A stretch of DNA of 19,006 nucleotides from an uncultured Bacillota bacterium (lineage in GTDB: Bacteria > Bacillota > Clostridia > Oscillospirales > Oscillospiraceae). The notes beneath the pieces are model-generated. The model had not been told where the DNA came from. It did not search any database and saw nothing but the letters and a program-made list of their open reading frames with translations. This document shows positions 7,290-14,124 of this stretch, one piece after another. Both the position numbers and the translations under genes were made by a program. How positions within the stretch are numbered: position 1 is the stretch's first letter; each line of letters opens with the position of its first letter. The stretch spans positions 1 through 19,006 of the forward strand of contig CANDCW010000051.1 in NCBI GenBank assembly GCA_947383275.1, given 5' to 3'.

Positions 7290-8525
7290 ATGCTGATTCA
7301 AGGCGTATTCATTGAAAACGCAGCGGAGCCCTCCGATATCCGCGTCACCGGCGGCAAATTTGAGGAGATCGCCCCCTCCCTGGTCCCCCGGCCCGGCGAG
7401 GAGGTGGTGGACTGCACTGGCAAGCTGGCCCTGCCCCCCTTCATCGAATCCCACGTCCACCTGGACACCTGTCTGACGGCGGGGGAGCCGGTGTGGAATC
7501 AGTCCGGGACCCTGTTTGAGGGCATCCAGTGCTGGTCCCTGCGGAAGAAGTCCCTCACTAAGCAGGATGTCAAGGACCGGGTCCGCCGGGCGGTACGGAT
7601 GCAGGCCCAGAACGGGATTCAGTTTGTCCGCACCCATGTGGATGTCACAGACCCCTCCCTCACCGCCATGGAGGCCCTCCTGGAGCTGCGGGAGGAGCTG
7701 CGGGACACCATCGACATCCAGGTGGTAGCCTTCCCCCAGGAGGGCATCGACTCCTTCCCCAACGGCCGTCAGCTTATAGAGGCGGCGGTCAAAATGGGGG
7801 CCGACGCGGTGGGGGCCATCCCCCACTTTGAGTTCACCCGGGAGTACGCGGTGGAATCGCTGAACTTCGCCATGGGGCTGGCCGAGAAGTACGGCAGGCT
7901 GGTGGACGTCCACTGTGACGAGATCGACGACGAGCAGAGCCGGGGGCTGGAGGTGCTGGCCGCCCGGGCCTATGAGTCCGGCATGAAGGACATGGTCACA
8001 GCCAGCCACACCACCGCCATGCACTCCTACAACAACGCCTACGTCACCAAGCTGATGCGGCTGCTCACCCTGTCGGAGATTAACTTTGTGGCCAATCCCC
8101 TGGTCAACACCCACCTCCAGGGCCGCATGGATACCTATCCCAAGCGCCGGGGTGTCACTCGGGTGAAGGAGCTGCTGGCCGCCGGGTGCAATGTCTCCTT
8201 CGGCCATGACGACATTTTCGACCCCTGGTATCCCCTGGGCACCGGCAACATGCGGGACGTGGTCTTTTTGGGGCTTCATGTCTGCCAGATGATGGGCTAC
8301 CAGGAGATTATGGACTCCTACAAGCTGGTGTCCGTCAACGCCGCCAAAACCCTCCACCTGGGGGAGCGCTACGGCATTCAGGCCGGCAGGCCCGCCAGCT
8401 TCATCATTTTGGACGCCGGCAATTTCTACGACGCCCTCAACCGGAAGAGCGAGGTGCTCTACTCCTATAAGAACGGCAAGCTGATTGCCAAGAGCATCCC
8501 CGCCGTGCGGGAAGTGCTGTTTTAG
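7290..8525 (+). CDS. codA: Cytosine deaminase
   Basis: Hydrolyses cytosine to uracil and ammonia, feeding pyrimidine salvage and giving a nitrogen source. It is a metal-dependent amidohydrolase of 411 residues and is very similar to E. coli CodA along its length. Candidate active-site residues are H55 and H57 (SHVHLDT), Q150 (AFPQEGI), H208 and E211 (DVHCDEIDDE), H240 (ASHTTAMHS) and D307 (FGHDDIFDPW). From memory these follow the E. coli active site with a constant offset of six. The ATG at 7290 has AAGGAG upstream. It is the second gene after codB. Ammonia released here could feed AsnA encoded divergently next door, but that link is only inference. A strong terminator follows the stop codon. 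Confidence 0.97.
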   Translation: MLIQGVFIENAAEPSDIRVTGGKFEEIAPSLVPRPGEEVVDCTGKLALPPFIESHVHLDTCLTAGEPVWNQSGTLFEGIQCWSLRKKSLTKQDVKDRVRRAVRMQAQNGIQFVRTHVDVTDPSLTAMEALLELREELRDTIDIQVVAFPQEGIDSFPNGRQLIEAAVKMGADAVGAIPHFEFTREYAVESLNFAMGLAEKYGRLVDVHCDEIDDEQSRGLEVLAARAYESGMKDMVTASHTTAMHSYNNAYVTKLMRLLTLSEINFVANPLVNTHLQGRMDTYPKRRGVTRVKELLAAGCNVSFGHDDIFDPWYPLGTGNMRDVVFLGLHVCQMMGYQEIMDSYKLVSVNAAKTLHLGERYGIQAGRPASFIILDAGNFYDALNRKSEVLYSYKNGKLIAKSIPAVREVLF

Positions 8526-8526
8526 T

Positions 8527-8557
8527 AAAGAAGCCCCCGGCGGGGGCTTCTTTATTT
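8527..8557. terminator. Bidirectional terminator between codA and the CotH gene
   Basis: Perfect 12-bp stem, 8527-8538 with 8542-8553, loop GGC, with A and T runs at the two ends. It starts right after the codA stop and overlaps the stop codon of the convergent CotH-family gene, serving both. Confidence 0.93.
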
Positions 8558-10312
8558 ACCGAAGCGTTTATAACGCCGCGCCAGCAGCACGCCCCCCAGC
8601 AGGGCCAGGGCCGATATGGCGACCCAGCCGCTGCCGCCCGCGCCCCCGTAAGGGACGCCGCCGTCCTGTTCCGGAGGGCGGTCCCCATCCTCTCCGGAAA
8701 ATCCCGCCTCGCTCCGCCCGCCTCTCCAGCCGGGAAAGGCGCTGTTCCGGTCAGAGTCTGGGGCGGCCCCGCCCTGGGGAGGCCGGCCTCCCCCTTGGCT
8801 CATCGTACCCATGGCGGACAGCGCCAGCCCGGAGGCGTCCACCAGGGCGGAGGAATCCGCGGCCTGTCCCTCATTGGTGGAGGGAACGGTCCCTGCCAGC
8901 TGCCCGGACACACTCTCAGCGCGCAGGGCACAGAAGGCCTTCAGCGCCTCTACGCCCGCCTCAAACGCCTCCTGCGTACAAAACTTGGAGGGGTCCCGCT
9001 CCATATAAGGGGCAATCAGGGCATACGCCTCGTCAATGATGGCAGCCGGGTCCACCGTCTCCAAAAACCGGGCGAAGTACTGGTGGTATAGCGCAGTGTA
9101 CTCCCCGCCGGAAGCAATCCAGTCGGCCATAGGCCGGTCACCGCTACCGGTGACGGACAGGGGCGTATCAATGGGGTCGTTTACCGCTGAAACGGCGCTG
9201 TTCCCCTGGAAGGTTCCAAAGGCCAGGTTGTAATCCCAGGGAATCATGGACAGCAGGCCATCCTCCTCGTAGAGGTAGTAGTTGTGGACCATGGAACCGG
9301 TGTAGCTGTCCCCGTTGACCACAAAATTATGGACCACAAAGTACCGCAGCACCTTGTCCACATCCACCGCCGCCTCAACGTCCCCCTCGCCCAGCGCCTT
9401 CAGCGCCTGGACCAGGCGGTTCTGATCCGCCTCCGACACCTCCGTCTTTGCGTTGTCGAAGATATTGGCGTAGCTGTCTAGGCTGTCGCCGGCGTATTTC
9501 AGCTTTACATCGTCGGAGCCCATGCCGCGGCCTCCGGCAGGGCCGTTCCCGCCGCCGTGTAGGCCGGGCGGCTGCACATCCTCCTCCCTGGCCAAGTCTT
9601 CCGAAACTTCCGGCGGGGCGGGGAGGTCGCCCCGGTCCCCAAAGGGGAAGCCCTCCATATTGAACTCCCGCCCGTTGCCCCGGCCTGCGCCGAAGCTCAT
9701 GCTGTCGGGCTTATACAAGGCGCCGTGGCCCGCGCCGTAATTGCGCCGGAGGAAGCTGTCCTCCACCCCTTCCACCGCCAGATACAGCCCCCAGCCCTGG
9801 CCATTAACAGTGAGGAAGATAAAGCTGCACAGGGGCGCGGCCACCCCAAAGGCCCGCATCATCTGATAGGTGAGGTAGTCCTTCAGATAGGTGTTGTCCT
9901 GGATTACGTTGTTCAGGCAGAGCTTATCCAGGCCGTGGTAGCTTTTTCCGCTGTCGTAGTGGTCGAACTCCAGCTTGAAGCTGTACCGGTCGCTGCCCAG
10001 GGAGGACACATTGCTCAGGGAGGTATTCCCCTTGGCCCGGAGCCCCACGTTCTTGAAGCCCTCACCGTCGATGACAACGGCGCAAGGGGAATATTCCTCG
10101 TTTTCACAGGTTTCCAAAAAGCCGTCCCAGTCATCTATCACGATATCCAAAGTGTGAACCCTGGAGGAATCAAAGACGCGGCTCTCATAGCCCATGGCCT
10201 TGGAGGCGGGCTGGAGGCCTAGTGACCCACCGTTCATAAGCAGCAGGGTCAGCACCAGGGCCAGGACCAGTCCGCCCGCGCAGATCCGGTTTATGTGCCT
10301 GCTTGTAGACAT
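8552..10312 (-). CDS. CotH-family protein with a membrane segment at each end
   Basis: CotH of Bacillus spores is a protein kinase that phosphorylates coat proteins; many non-spore relatives exist with unknown targets. This one has 586 residues. An N-terminal signal or anchor segment (about 10-28) is followed by a CotH-type region (about 50-480), then a low-complexity Gly/Pro-rich stretch (about 500-560), and a C-terminal membrane segment (about 563-577) ending in RRYKRFGK. Core family signatures are NTYLKDYLTYQMMRAFG, WGLYLAVEGVEDSFLRRN, VVHNFVVNGDSYTG with D335, and IPWDYNLAFGTF with D360; the two aspartates are likely catalytic or metal ligands. The catalytic domain is predicted outside the membrane, like a sortase-independent surface protein. 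It is last in an operon after a DUF4956 protein and a VTC-domain protein. Family call firm; kinase activity and substrate are inference. Confidence 0.88.
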   Translation of the reverse strand: MSTSRHINRICAGGLVLALVLTLLLMNGGSLGLQPASKAMGYESRVFDSSRVHTLDIVIDDWDGFLETCENEEYSPCAVVIDGEGFKNVGLRAKGNTSLSNVSSLGSDRYSFKLEFDHYDSGKSYHGLDKLCLNNVIQDNTYLKDYLTYQMMRAFGVAAPLCSFIFLTVNGQGWGLYLAVEGVEDSFLRRNYGAGHGALYKPDSMSFGAGRGNGREFNMEGFPFGDRGDLPAPPEVSEDLAREEDVQPPGLHGGGNGPAGGRGMGSDDVKLKYAGDSLDSYANIFDNAKTEVSEADQNRLVQALKALGEGDVEAAVDVDKVLRYFVVHNFVVNGDSYTGSMVHNYYLYEEDGLLSMIPWDYNLAFGTFQGNSAVSAVNDPIDTPLSVTGSGDRPMADWIASGGEYTALYHQYFARFLETVDPAAIIDEAYALIAPYMERDPSKFCTQEAFEAGVEALKAFCALRAESVSGQLAGTVPSTNEGQAADSSALVDASGLALSAMGTMSQGGGRPPQGGAAPDSDRNSAFPGWRGGRSEAGFSGEDGDRPPEQDGGVPYGGAGGSGWVAISALALLGGVLLARRYKRFGK

Positions 10313-10323
10313 AGGACTCCCCC

Positions 10324-10998
10324 CTATCCCAGGTAGTCCCCGTTGTAGCTGACCAGCACGGCGCTGCTCACCCCGTCCATCCCGGCCAGAACATTGATAA
10401 AATCCGTGTCATCGCCTTTCAGGCGAATTTCCAGATTCAGTTCCACCCTATCCCGCTGGACAGTCTTGCTTTTAACCACGCAGCGCCGGGTCTGCCGGCT
10501 CAGATAGTCCCGGGCGGCGGTTTCGCTGGCGTGCCCGTCACACTGAAACACGACGATGTAAGGGTCGCAGTGGGATTTCCGGTTGACAAACACCACCAGG
10601 ACAGCCCCGATGACCAGGCTGCCAAACACGGCCAGGGGGATCAGCCCTGCGGCCAGCACAATGCCAACCGCAATGGCCCAGAACAGGAAGGCGATATCCA
10701 GGGGCTCCTTAATCGCGGTGCGGAACCGGACGATGGACAGCGCGCCCACCATGCCCAAGGACAAAACCACGTTGCTGGTAACGGCCAGAATGACCAGCGT
10801 TGTTATCATGGTGAGCACCACCAGGGTGACGCCAAAGCTGGAGGAATACATTACCCCGGTAAAGGTCTTCTGATAAACCAAAAAAATAAACAATCCGATT
10901 CCAAAGGCCAAAGACAGGGCAATCACCATGTCCAACACGGACACGCTGGTCACGTTCTCCAAAAACCCAGATTTGAAAATGTCTTGAAATGTGTTCAT
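10324..10998 (-). CDS. DUF4956 family membrane protein
   Basis: This 224-residue integral membrane protein has about four or five hydrophobic segments (about 21-43, 52-73, 76-88, 101-137). The conserved-looking junction MVGALSIVRFRTAIKEPLD (about 83-101) is typical of DUF4956. A soluble C-terminal domain (about 140-224) resembles a small alpha/beta fold with DPYIVVFQCDG and VELNLEIRLKG. Function unknown. It sits between a VTC-domain gene (23-bp gap) and a CotH-family gene (11-bp gap), an arrangement I know to recur for these three families, so it probably works with them, for example as a membrane channel or anchor for the VTC-like enzyme. ATG 10998 has AAAGGAG about 9 nt upstream. An ATG 5 nt earlier meets a stop at once. 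Confidence 0.85.
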   Translation of the reverse strand: MNTFQDIFKSGFLENVTSVSVLDMVIALSLAFGIGLFIFLVYQKTFTGVMYSSSFGVTLVVLTMITTLVILAVTSNVVLSLGMVGALSIVRFRTAIKEPLDIAFLFWAIAVGIVLAAGLIPLAVFGSLVIGAVLVVFVNRKSHCDPYIVVFQCDGHASETAARDYLSRQTRRCVVKSKTVQRDRVELNLEIRLKGDDTDFINVLAGMDGVSSAVLVSYNGDYLG

Positions 10999-11021
10999 AG
11001 CATGTGCTCCTTTCTGTCAGG

Positions 11022-11690
11022 TCAGCCGTAGATCCGGCAGGCGGCGTATTTGGAGAAGGCGGAGGTCCTCCTTCCCGGCAATTGGACCGCCATGCGGATG
11101 ACTTCAGGCAGGTACGCGTCCCATTTCACCTCCAGAATCGCAGGGGCGTCCCTGGCGGGGATGGTGACGCAGCCCGGGTCCAGGAACCCGGCGCAGCCCA
11201 TCCCGGTGCGGATGTTGTAGTCCAGGGTAACCCGGACGTTCCCCGGAGGATAGACAAAGGGCTCCCTGGTGTAATCCACAATTGTTTTGGGGCGCAGGCC
11301 CTGGGACTTCATCTTGAAATACAGCTCCCAGACCAGCGTGCGCCCGCTGCGGGCCATCCAGTCCAGATCGTTGTCCAAAATGGCCCGGACCTCCTCCAGG
11401 GTGAGGGCGGCCGCCTGCTTGGTTCCCAGGCCACCGCGCTTGCTCTTTTTCTCCAGATGAATGAGGGAACAATCCCCGTTGTAGTAGCGCAGCCGGAACT
11501 TCTCCCGCCGGCTTACCCCGTCCAGCTTCTCCCGCAGGGCCCTGTCGGAGGGGGTGTCGAAATATAGGCTGCGGATCAGGTAGCTGCCGTCCTTGGCGTG
11601 GGCGTCCGGCCGGGCCACCGCCTGAAGGCGCTGGCGGATGGCGATACAGTCGCCGGGGCCAATCTCGTGCTTCCACTCGTGGCGGTACAT
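11022..11690 (-). CDS. VTC-domain (polyphosphate polymerase-like) protein
   Basis: This 222-residue protein has the VTC domain, a triphosphate tunnel metalloenzyme fold. In yeast Vtc4 this domain builds polyphosphate from ATP. Visible landmarks are YRHEWKHEI at the start, RSLYFDTPSDRALREK (40-55), KFRLRYYNGD with R66 and R68, HLEKKSK with E80, K81, K82 and K84 (78-84), VDYTREPF with R142, LEVKWDAYLP with E187 and K189, and FSKYAACR with K214. These match the pattern of basic residues lining the tunnel plus one acidic metal ligand. There is no membrane segment of its own, unlike yeast VTC, but the next gene is a membrane protein. It is first in the operon with DUF4956 and CotH-family genes. 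ATG 11690 is preceded by AAAGGATG. Family call good; polyphosphate as product is inference. Confidence 0.88.
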   Translation of the reverse strand: MYRHEWKHEIGPGDCIAIRQRLQAVARPDAHAKDGSYLIRSLYFDTPSDRALREKLDGVSRREKFRLRYYNGDCSLIHLEKKSKRGGLGTKQAAALTLEEVRAILDNDLDWMARSGRTLVWELYFKMKSQGLRPKTIVDYTREPFVYPPGNVRVTLDYNIRTGMGCAGFLDPGCVTIPARDAPAILEVKWDAYLPEVIRMAVQLPGRRTSAFSKYAACRIYG

Positions 11691-11746
11691 GGCATCACAT
11701 CCTTTGCTTGTTTACCTGCCGCACTTTACCACCTGACGCTGAATTG

Positions 11747-11781
11747 TTCCTGAAAAAAGCCCCGGGGAGGGCGAGGCTTCA
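11747..11781 (-). terminator. Possible second leftward terminator upstream of the VTC gene
   Basis: On the minus strand AAGCC and GGCTT form a short stem around a C-rich loop, directly followed by a T run (TTTTTTC). It may back up the main terminator at 11792-11828. The stem is short. Confidence 0.45.
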
Positions 11782-11791
11782 TAAAGAATTT

Positions 11792-11828
11792 AAGGGCAAG
11801 ACAGGCCGCAATGGTCTGTCTTGCCCTT
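11792..11828 (-). terminator. Terminator of the 241-residue unknown gene
   Basis: Perfect 13-bp stem: 11792-11804 pairs with 11816-11828 (AAGGGCAAGACAG / CTGTCTTGCCCTT), loop 11 nt. On the minus strand it is followed by TTAAATTCTTT. On the plus strand TTTTATA follows, so it could work both ways. It lies about 75 nt after the stop of the leftward gene. Confidence 0.85.
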
Positions 11829-11841
11829 TTATACTGTATAA

Positions 11842-11876
11842 CCCACTATGACACTTTCGGGGAAAGTGCCCGTGGG
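11842..11876. repeat. Nested hairpin just downstream of the unknown gene
   Basis: Outer arms CCCAC (11842-11846) and GTGGG (11872-11876) enclose a perfect 7-bp hairpin, CACTTTC (11852-11858) and GAAAGTG (11862-11868), with loop GGG. There is no T run, so this is a structured 3' untranslated segment rather than a plain terminator. Confidence 0.55.
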
Positions 11877-11903
11877 GGAAAGCAATAAACTGGAATATCC
11901 TTG

Positions 11904-12629
11904 TTACCCCTGGTGCGGGCTGTTTGCTTCTTTCGCTTGACGAACCAGTTCGCTGATCGTATCATCGGCGGACTGCTTGGCGATTTTGGTAATTTCCTCG
12001 TTGTCGGGAATATGAAGCCCCTTCAAAGCGTAAGGGTCATTCAGACGCAGACCTGTACCCGTCAGCATAGCTCTCACTTGGGTATAAGCCCATTGCCGTT
12101 CGCCCACCGGCATACTGGCATCGAAATACTCACTCCACGAACAGTTATATTTTGCGGCGATGAAATTCAACTGACCGGACAAATCCTTCCCAAGAGGAGA
12201 GTCCAGCGCTTCTTGATAGGCATCGGCGTAATAGTTTTTGATGGCGCTTTCAGCAGAGGCTCTGAACTCGGTGACTTGGGAAACATAGGAGTCAAAATAA
12301 CTTTTGCACCAAATTTGACCGTCAGGGTCAACCGTGGCGTTCCAGTTGACCTCCAGATTTTGTTCTCCCAACTGCGTCCGGATTTTGGACATAAATTCGT
12401 CCTTTGTCATATGGCTCAAATCCAGCTTTTCCAAGCCCTGGGCAAAATCCGGCATCTCAGCGGCAGCCTGCCGTCCCTCGCTGGAAAACTCTACTTTATC
12501 CCCAGTTTGCCCGCTGACCTGCTTTCCCTCTTCTTCAGAAACGGCAAAACGACTCGTCTGTATGGGGCGAATTTGTCCTGCCCGTGAGACAGCATCCCTG
12601 TAAGGATCGGAAATACCGTTGATCGCCAT
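11904..12629 (-). CDS. Protein of unknown function, 241 aa
   Basis: I do not recognise this family. The protein starts MAINGISDPYRDA. It has a short segment DKVEFSSEGRQAA (44-56) of the kind seen near the N-terminus of FlgM-like and other short Firmicute proteins, then a soluble, mostly helical, acidic body. There is no signal peptide, membrane segment or cysteine cluster (C108 and C163 only). Its base composition is nearer 50% GC than that of neighbouring genes, suggesting a different history. ATG 12629 has AAGGGAG about 10 nt upstream. It is monocistronic, with its own TTGCTT/TATAAT promoter and a strong terminator, and divergent from the two-component remnant. The long antiparallel reading on the plus strand over the same bases has no family features. 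That the gene is real is supported by promoter, ribosome site and terminator all fitting. Confidence 0.75.
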   Translation of the reverse strand: MAINGISDPYRDAVSRAGQIRPIQTSRFAVSEEEGKQVSGQTGDKVEFSSEGRQAAAEMPDFAQGLEKLDLSHMTKDEFMSKIRTQLGEQNLEVNWNATVDPDGQIWCKSYFDSYVSQVTEFRASAESAIKNYYADAYQEALDSPLGKDLSGQLNFIAAKYNCSWSEYFDASMPVGERQWAYTQVRAMLTGTGLRLNDPYALKGLHIPDNEEITKIAKQSADDTISELVRQAKEANSPHQG

Positions 12630-12685
12630 AATGAATTGCTCCCTTCTTAAAATGTTTCTTCAAATGGGAATTTGTCGATGCGTTC

Positions 12686-12714
12686 ATTATAAAGCAACAC
12701 CCGCTGAAAAGCAA
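12686..12714 (-). promoter_or_regulatory. Sigma-A promoter of the 241-residue unknown gene
   Basis: Reading leftward: -35 TTGCTT (12714-12709), 17-nt spacer, -10 TATAAT (12691-12686). The -35 lies in the apical part of the inverted repeat at 12698-12731. Confidence 0.7.
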
Positions 12715-12731
12715 CTCCTTTCCAGCGGGTG
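12698..12731. repeat. Inverted repeat around the -35 of the unknown gene
   Basis: CACCCGCTG (12698-12706) and CAGCGGGTG (12723-12731) pair perfectly, with an additional inner pairing of AAAG and CTTT. It could be an operator or a remnant terminator (weak T-rich tail on both sides). Confidence 0.6.
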
Positions 12732-12783
12732 CTGGCTTCTTTACGGGAGCTGTCCCGAAATGTAAACCTTTTTTTAACGCCAT

Positions 12784-12801
12784 TTTTCAGTTTCTTTTCA
12801 G
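12784..12801 (+). promoter_or_regulatory. Direct repeats resembling an OmpR-family operator
   Basis: TTTTCAG occurs at 12784-12790 and 12795-12801, exactly 11 bp apart. A degenerate third copy (TTTAACG, 12773-12779) is a further 11 bp upstream. OmpR/PhoB-type regulators bind such helically phased direct repeats. A -10-like TATGAT follows at 12812-12817 with no good -35, as expected for an activated promoter of a two-component operon. Confidence 0.5.
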
Positions 12802-12849
12802 GATCAAGCGTTATGATACTGGAAACATGGGAAAACGGAGCGGTATAAT

Positions 12850-13557
12850 ATGAAAATTTTGGTGGTCGAGGATGAAAAACTGCTGGCCCAGTCGCTGAAA
12901 GCGCTGCTGGAGGCCAAAGGATTCCAGGTGGAAACGGTGTATGACGGAGAATCCGGTGCGGAGTACGCCGAGCTGGGCGTGTACGACCTGCTCATCCTGG
13001 ACGTGATGATGCCCGGCTTGGACGGCTATCAGGTGGCCCGGCAGATGCGGGGGCTGGTGGAAAACCTCCTGGAGCTGGCCCGGGCGGACACCTCCGCCCC
13101 GGAGCAACAGGCTCCGCTGGATTTAAGCAGCCTGGTGTCCGGCGCAGCCCTCCCCTTTGAGGCCCTCTTTTTCGAGCGGGGCCTGACCCTCATCGAGGAT
13201 GTGGAGGAGGGAATTACCATAAAAGGCAATCCCGCTCAGCTGCGGCAGCTGGTGGAAATTTTCCTGGACAACGCCCAAAAATATTCGGACCCCGGCCAGG
13301 CCGCACTGCGCCTGAGGCGGAAGGGCCGGGCCCACTGCCTTCTCTCCCTGTCCAACCCCGGAGCGCCCATCCCCCAGGAAGAGCTCAAAAATATTTTCAA
13401 GCGCTTCTACCGCCTGGACAAGGCCCGCAGCCGGGATGGCAGCTGCGGGCTGGGGCTGTCCATCGCCCAGAGCATCGCCAATGCCCACCAGGGAAAAATC
13501 TGGGCCGAGAGCGGCGGCGGGCGGAACACCTTTTTTGTGGAACTGCCGGTCCTATAG
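12850..13557 (+). pseudogene. Two-component remnant: truncated response regulator fused in frame to a histidine kinase ATPase half
   Basis: The open reading frame is intact (235 residues) but joins two incomplete proteins. Residues 1-67 are the first half of a receiver domain: LVVEDE with E7/D8, and phosphoacceptor D51 in LLILDVMMPG. They stop after GYQVARQMR, so the conserved Thr and Lys of the receiver and the whole DNA-binding domain are missing. Residues about 68-235 are the end of a kinase dimerisation helix (GLVENLLELARAD) and a complete HATPase domain: N-box EIFLDNAQKYS with N141, FKRFYRLDKARS, and CGLGLSIAQ. Missing are the sensor, membrane segments, HAMP and the phosphorylated histidine. 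The simplest reading is one in-frame deletion across an adjacent regulator-kinase pair; typical lengths suggest 1-1.5 kb lost. A promoter region, ribosome site and terminator remain. It could still be expressed, for example as a decoy, but normal signalling is not possible. An assembly error is another explanation. Confidence 0.85.
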
Positions 13558-13571
13558 GGCCGGCAGTTTTT
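13543..13571 (+). terminator. Terminator of the two-component remnant
   Basis: CTGCCGG (13543-13549) pairs with CCGGCAG (13560-13566), followed by TTTTT (13567-13571). The stop codon lies in the loop. Confidence 0.9.
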
Positions 13572-13605
13572 GTCCCCAGTCTTTGCAAAAGCAAAAAAGT
13601 TCCCA

Positions 13606-13634
13606 TTGCTTTCCCATCCGCCTTATTATATAAT
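13606..13634 (+). promoter_or_regulatory. Sigma-A promoter of the Rrf2 gene
   Basis: -35 TTGCTT (13606-13611), 17-nt spacer, -10 TATAAT (13629-13634). The ribosome site AAGGAGG follows at 13645-13651. Confidence 0.82.
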
Positions 13635-13636
13635 AA
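13623..13636. promoter_or_regulatory. Perfect 14-bp palindrome over the -10 box, candidate operator
   Basis: TTATTATATAATAA is a perfect palindrome covering the -10 of the Rrf2 promoter. Rrf2-family proteins bind as dimers and often repress themselves, so this is a plausible autoregulatory site. AT-rich palindromes around a -10 can also arise by chance. Confidence 0.45.
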
Positions 13637-13660
13637 ACGTCTACAAGGAGGGGAGAGCCT

Positions 13661-14092
13661 ATGCTGATTTCTACAAAAGGCCGCTATGCCCTGCGCGTTA
13701 TGATCGACCTGGCCGAACATCAGGGCGAGGGCTTTATTCCGTTGAAGGTCATCGCCCAGCGGCAGGAAATTTCTGAAAAGTATTTGGAAAACATTATTAA
13801 GCTGCTGGTCAAGGCCAAGCTCCTGAACGGCCTGCGGGGAAAGGGCGGCGGCTATCAGCTGACAAAGGCCCCGGAACAGTACACAGCCGGCGCAATTCTC
13901 CGGCTCACGGAGGACTCCCTGGCCCCGGTGATCTGTCTGGGCGAGAACGCGGAAACCTGCCCTCGCATGTTGGAGTGCCGCACGCTTCCCCTGTGGCAGG
14001 GATTGGATAAGGTCATCCACGACTATCTGGACAACATCACCGTCGCGGATCTGGCCCAAAAGGACAGCGCCGGCGGCAGCTGCGTTATCTGA
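13661..14092 (+). CDS. Rrf2 family transcriptional regulator, IscR-like
   Basis: This 143-residue dimeric winged-helix regulator begins MLISTKGRYALRVMIDLAEH, an almost diagnostic Rrf2 start. The recognition helix region is ISEKYLENIIKLLVKA (37-52), followed by the wing LRGKGGGYQLTKAPEQYTAG (58-77). Cysteines C92, C100 and C106 in CLGENAETCPRMLEC match the three-cysteine pattern that holds an Fe-S cluster in IscR-type members (E. coli IscR uses C92, C98 and C104), so it may sense iron, redox state or nitric oxide. No isc or suf genes are adjacent. The hybrid kinase gene starts 32 nt after its stop with no terminator between, so the two are probably one operon. The ATG is set by AAGGAGG about 9 nt upstream. 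Family firm; cluster binding inferred. Confidence 0.93.
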   Translation: MLISTKGRYALRVMIDLAEHQGEGFIPLKVIAQRQEISEKYLENIIKLLVKAKLLNGLRGKGGGYQLTKAPEQYTAGAILRLTEDSLAPVICLGENAETCPRMLECRTLPLWQGLDKVIHDYLDNITVADLAQKDSAGGSCVI

Positions 14093-14124
14093 CCGGCGAA
14101 AGCTCATAGGGGAGGAGATGTCAT

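Noticed and set aside
5814..8357. 847-codon open frame on the minus strand
   Set aside because: It is antisense to codB and codA, whose products match their families end to end. The translated product is a Gly/His/Gln-rich string typical of the complementary frame of GC-rich genes.
12740..12775. Plus-strand terminator with the T run at 12769-12775
   Set aside because: A 5-bp stem (CGGGA/TCCCG) and a TTTAC/GTAAA pairing exist, but the T run is not adjacent to the strong stem and no rightward gene ends here.
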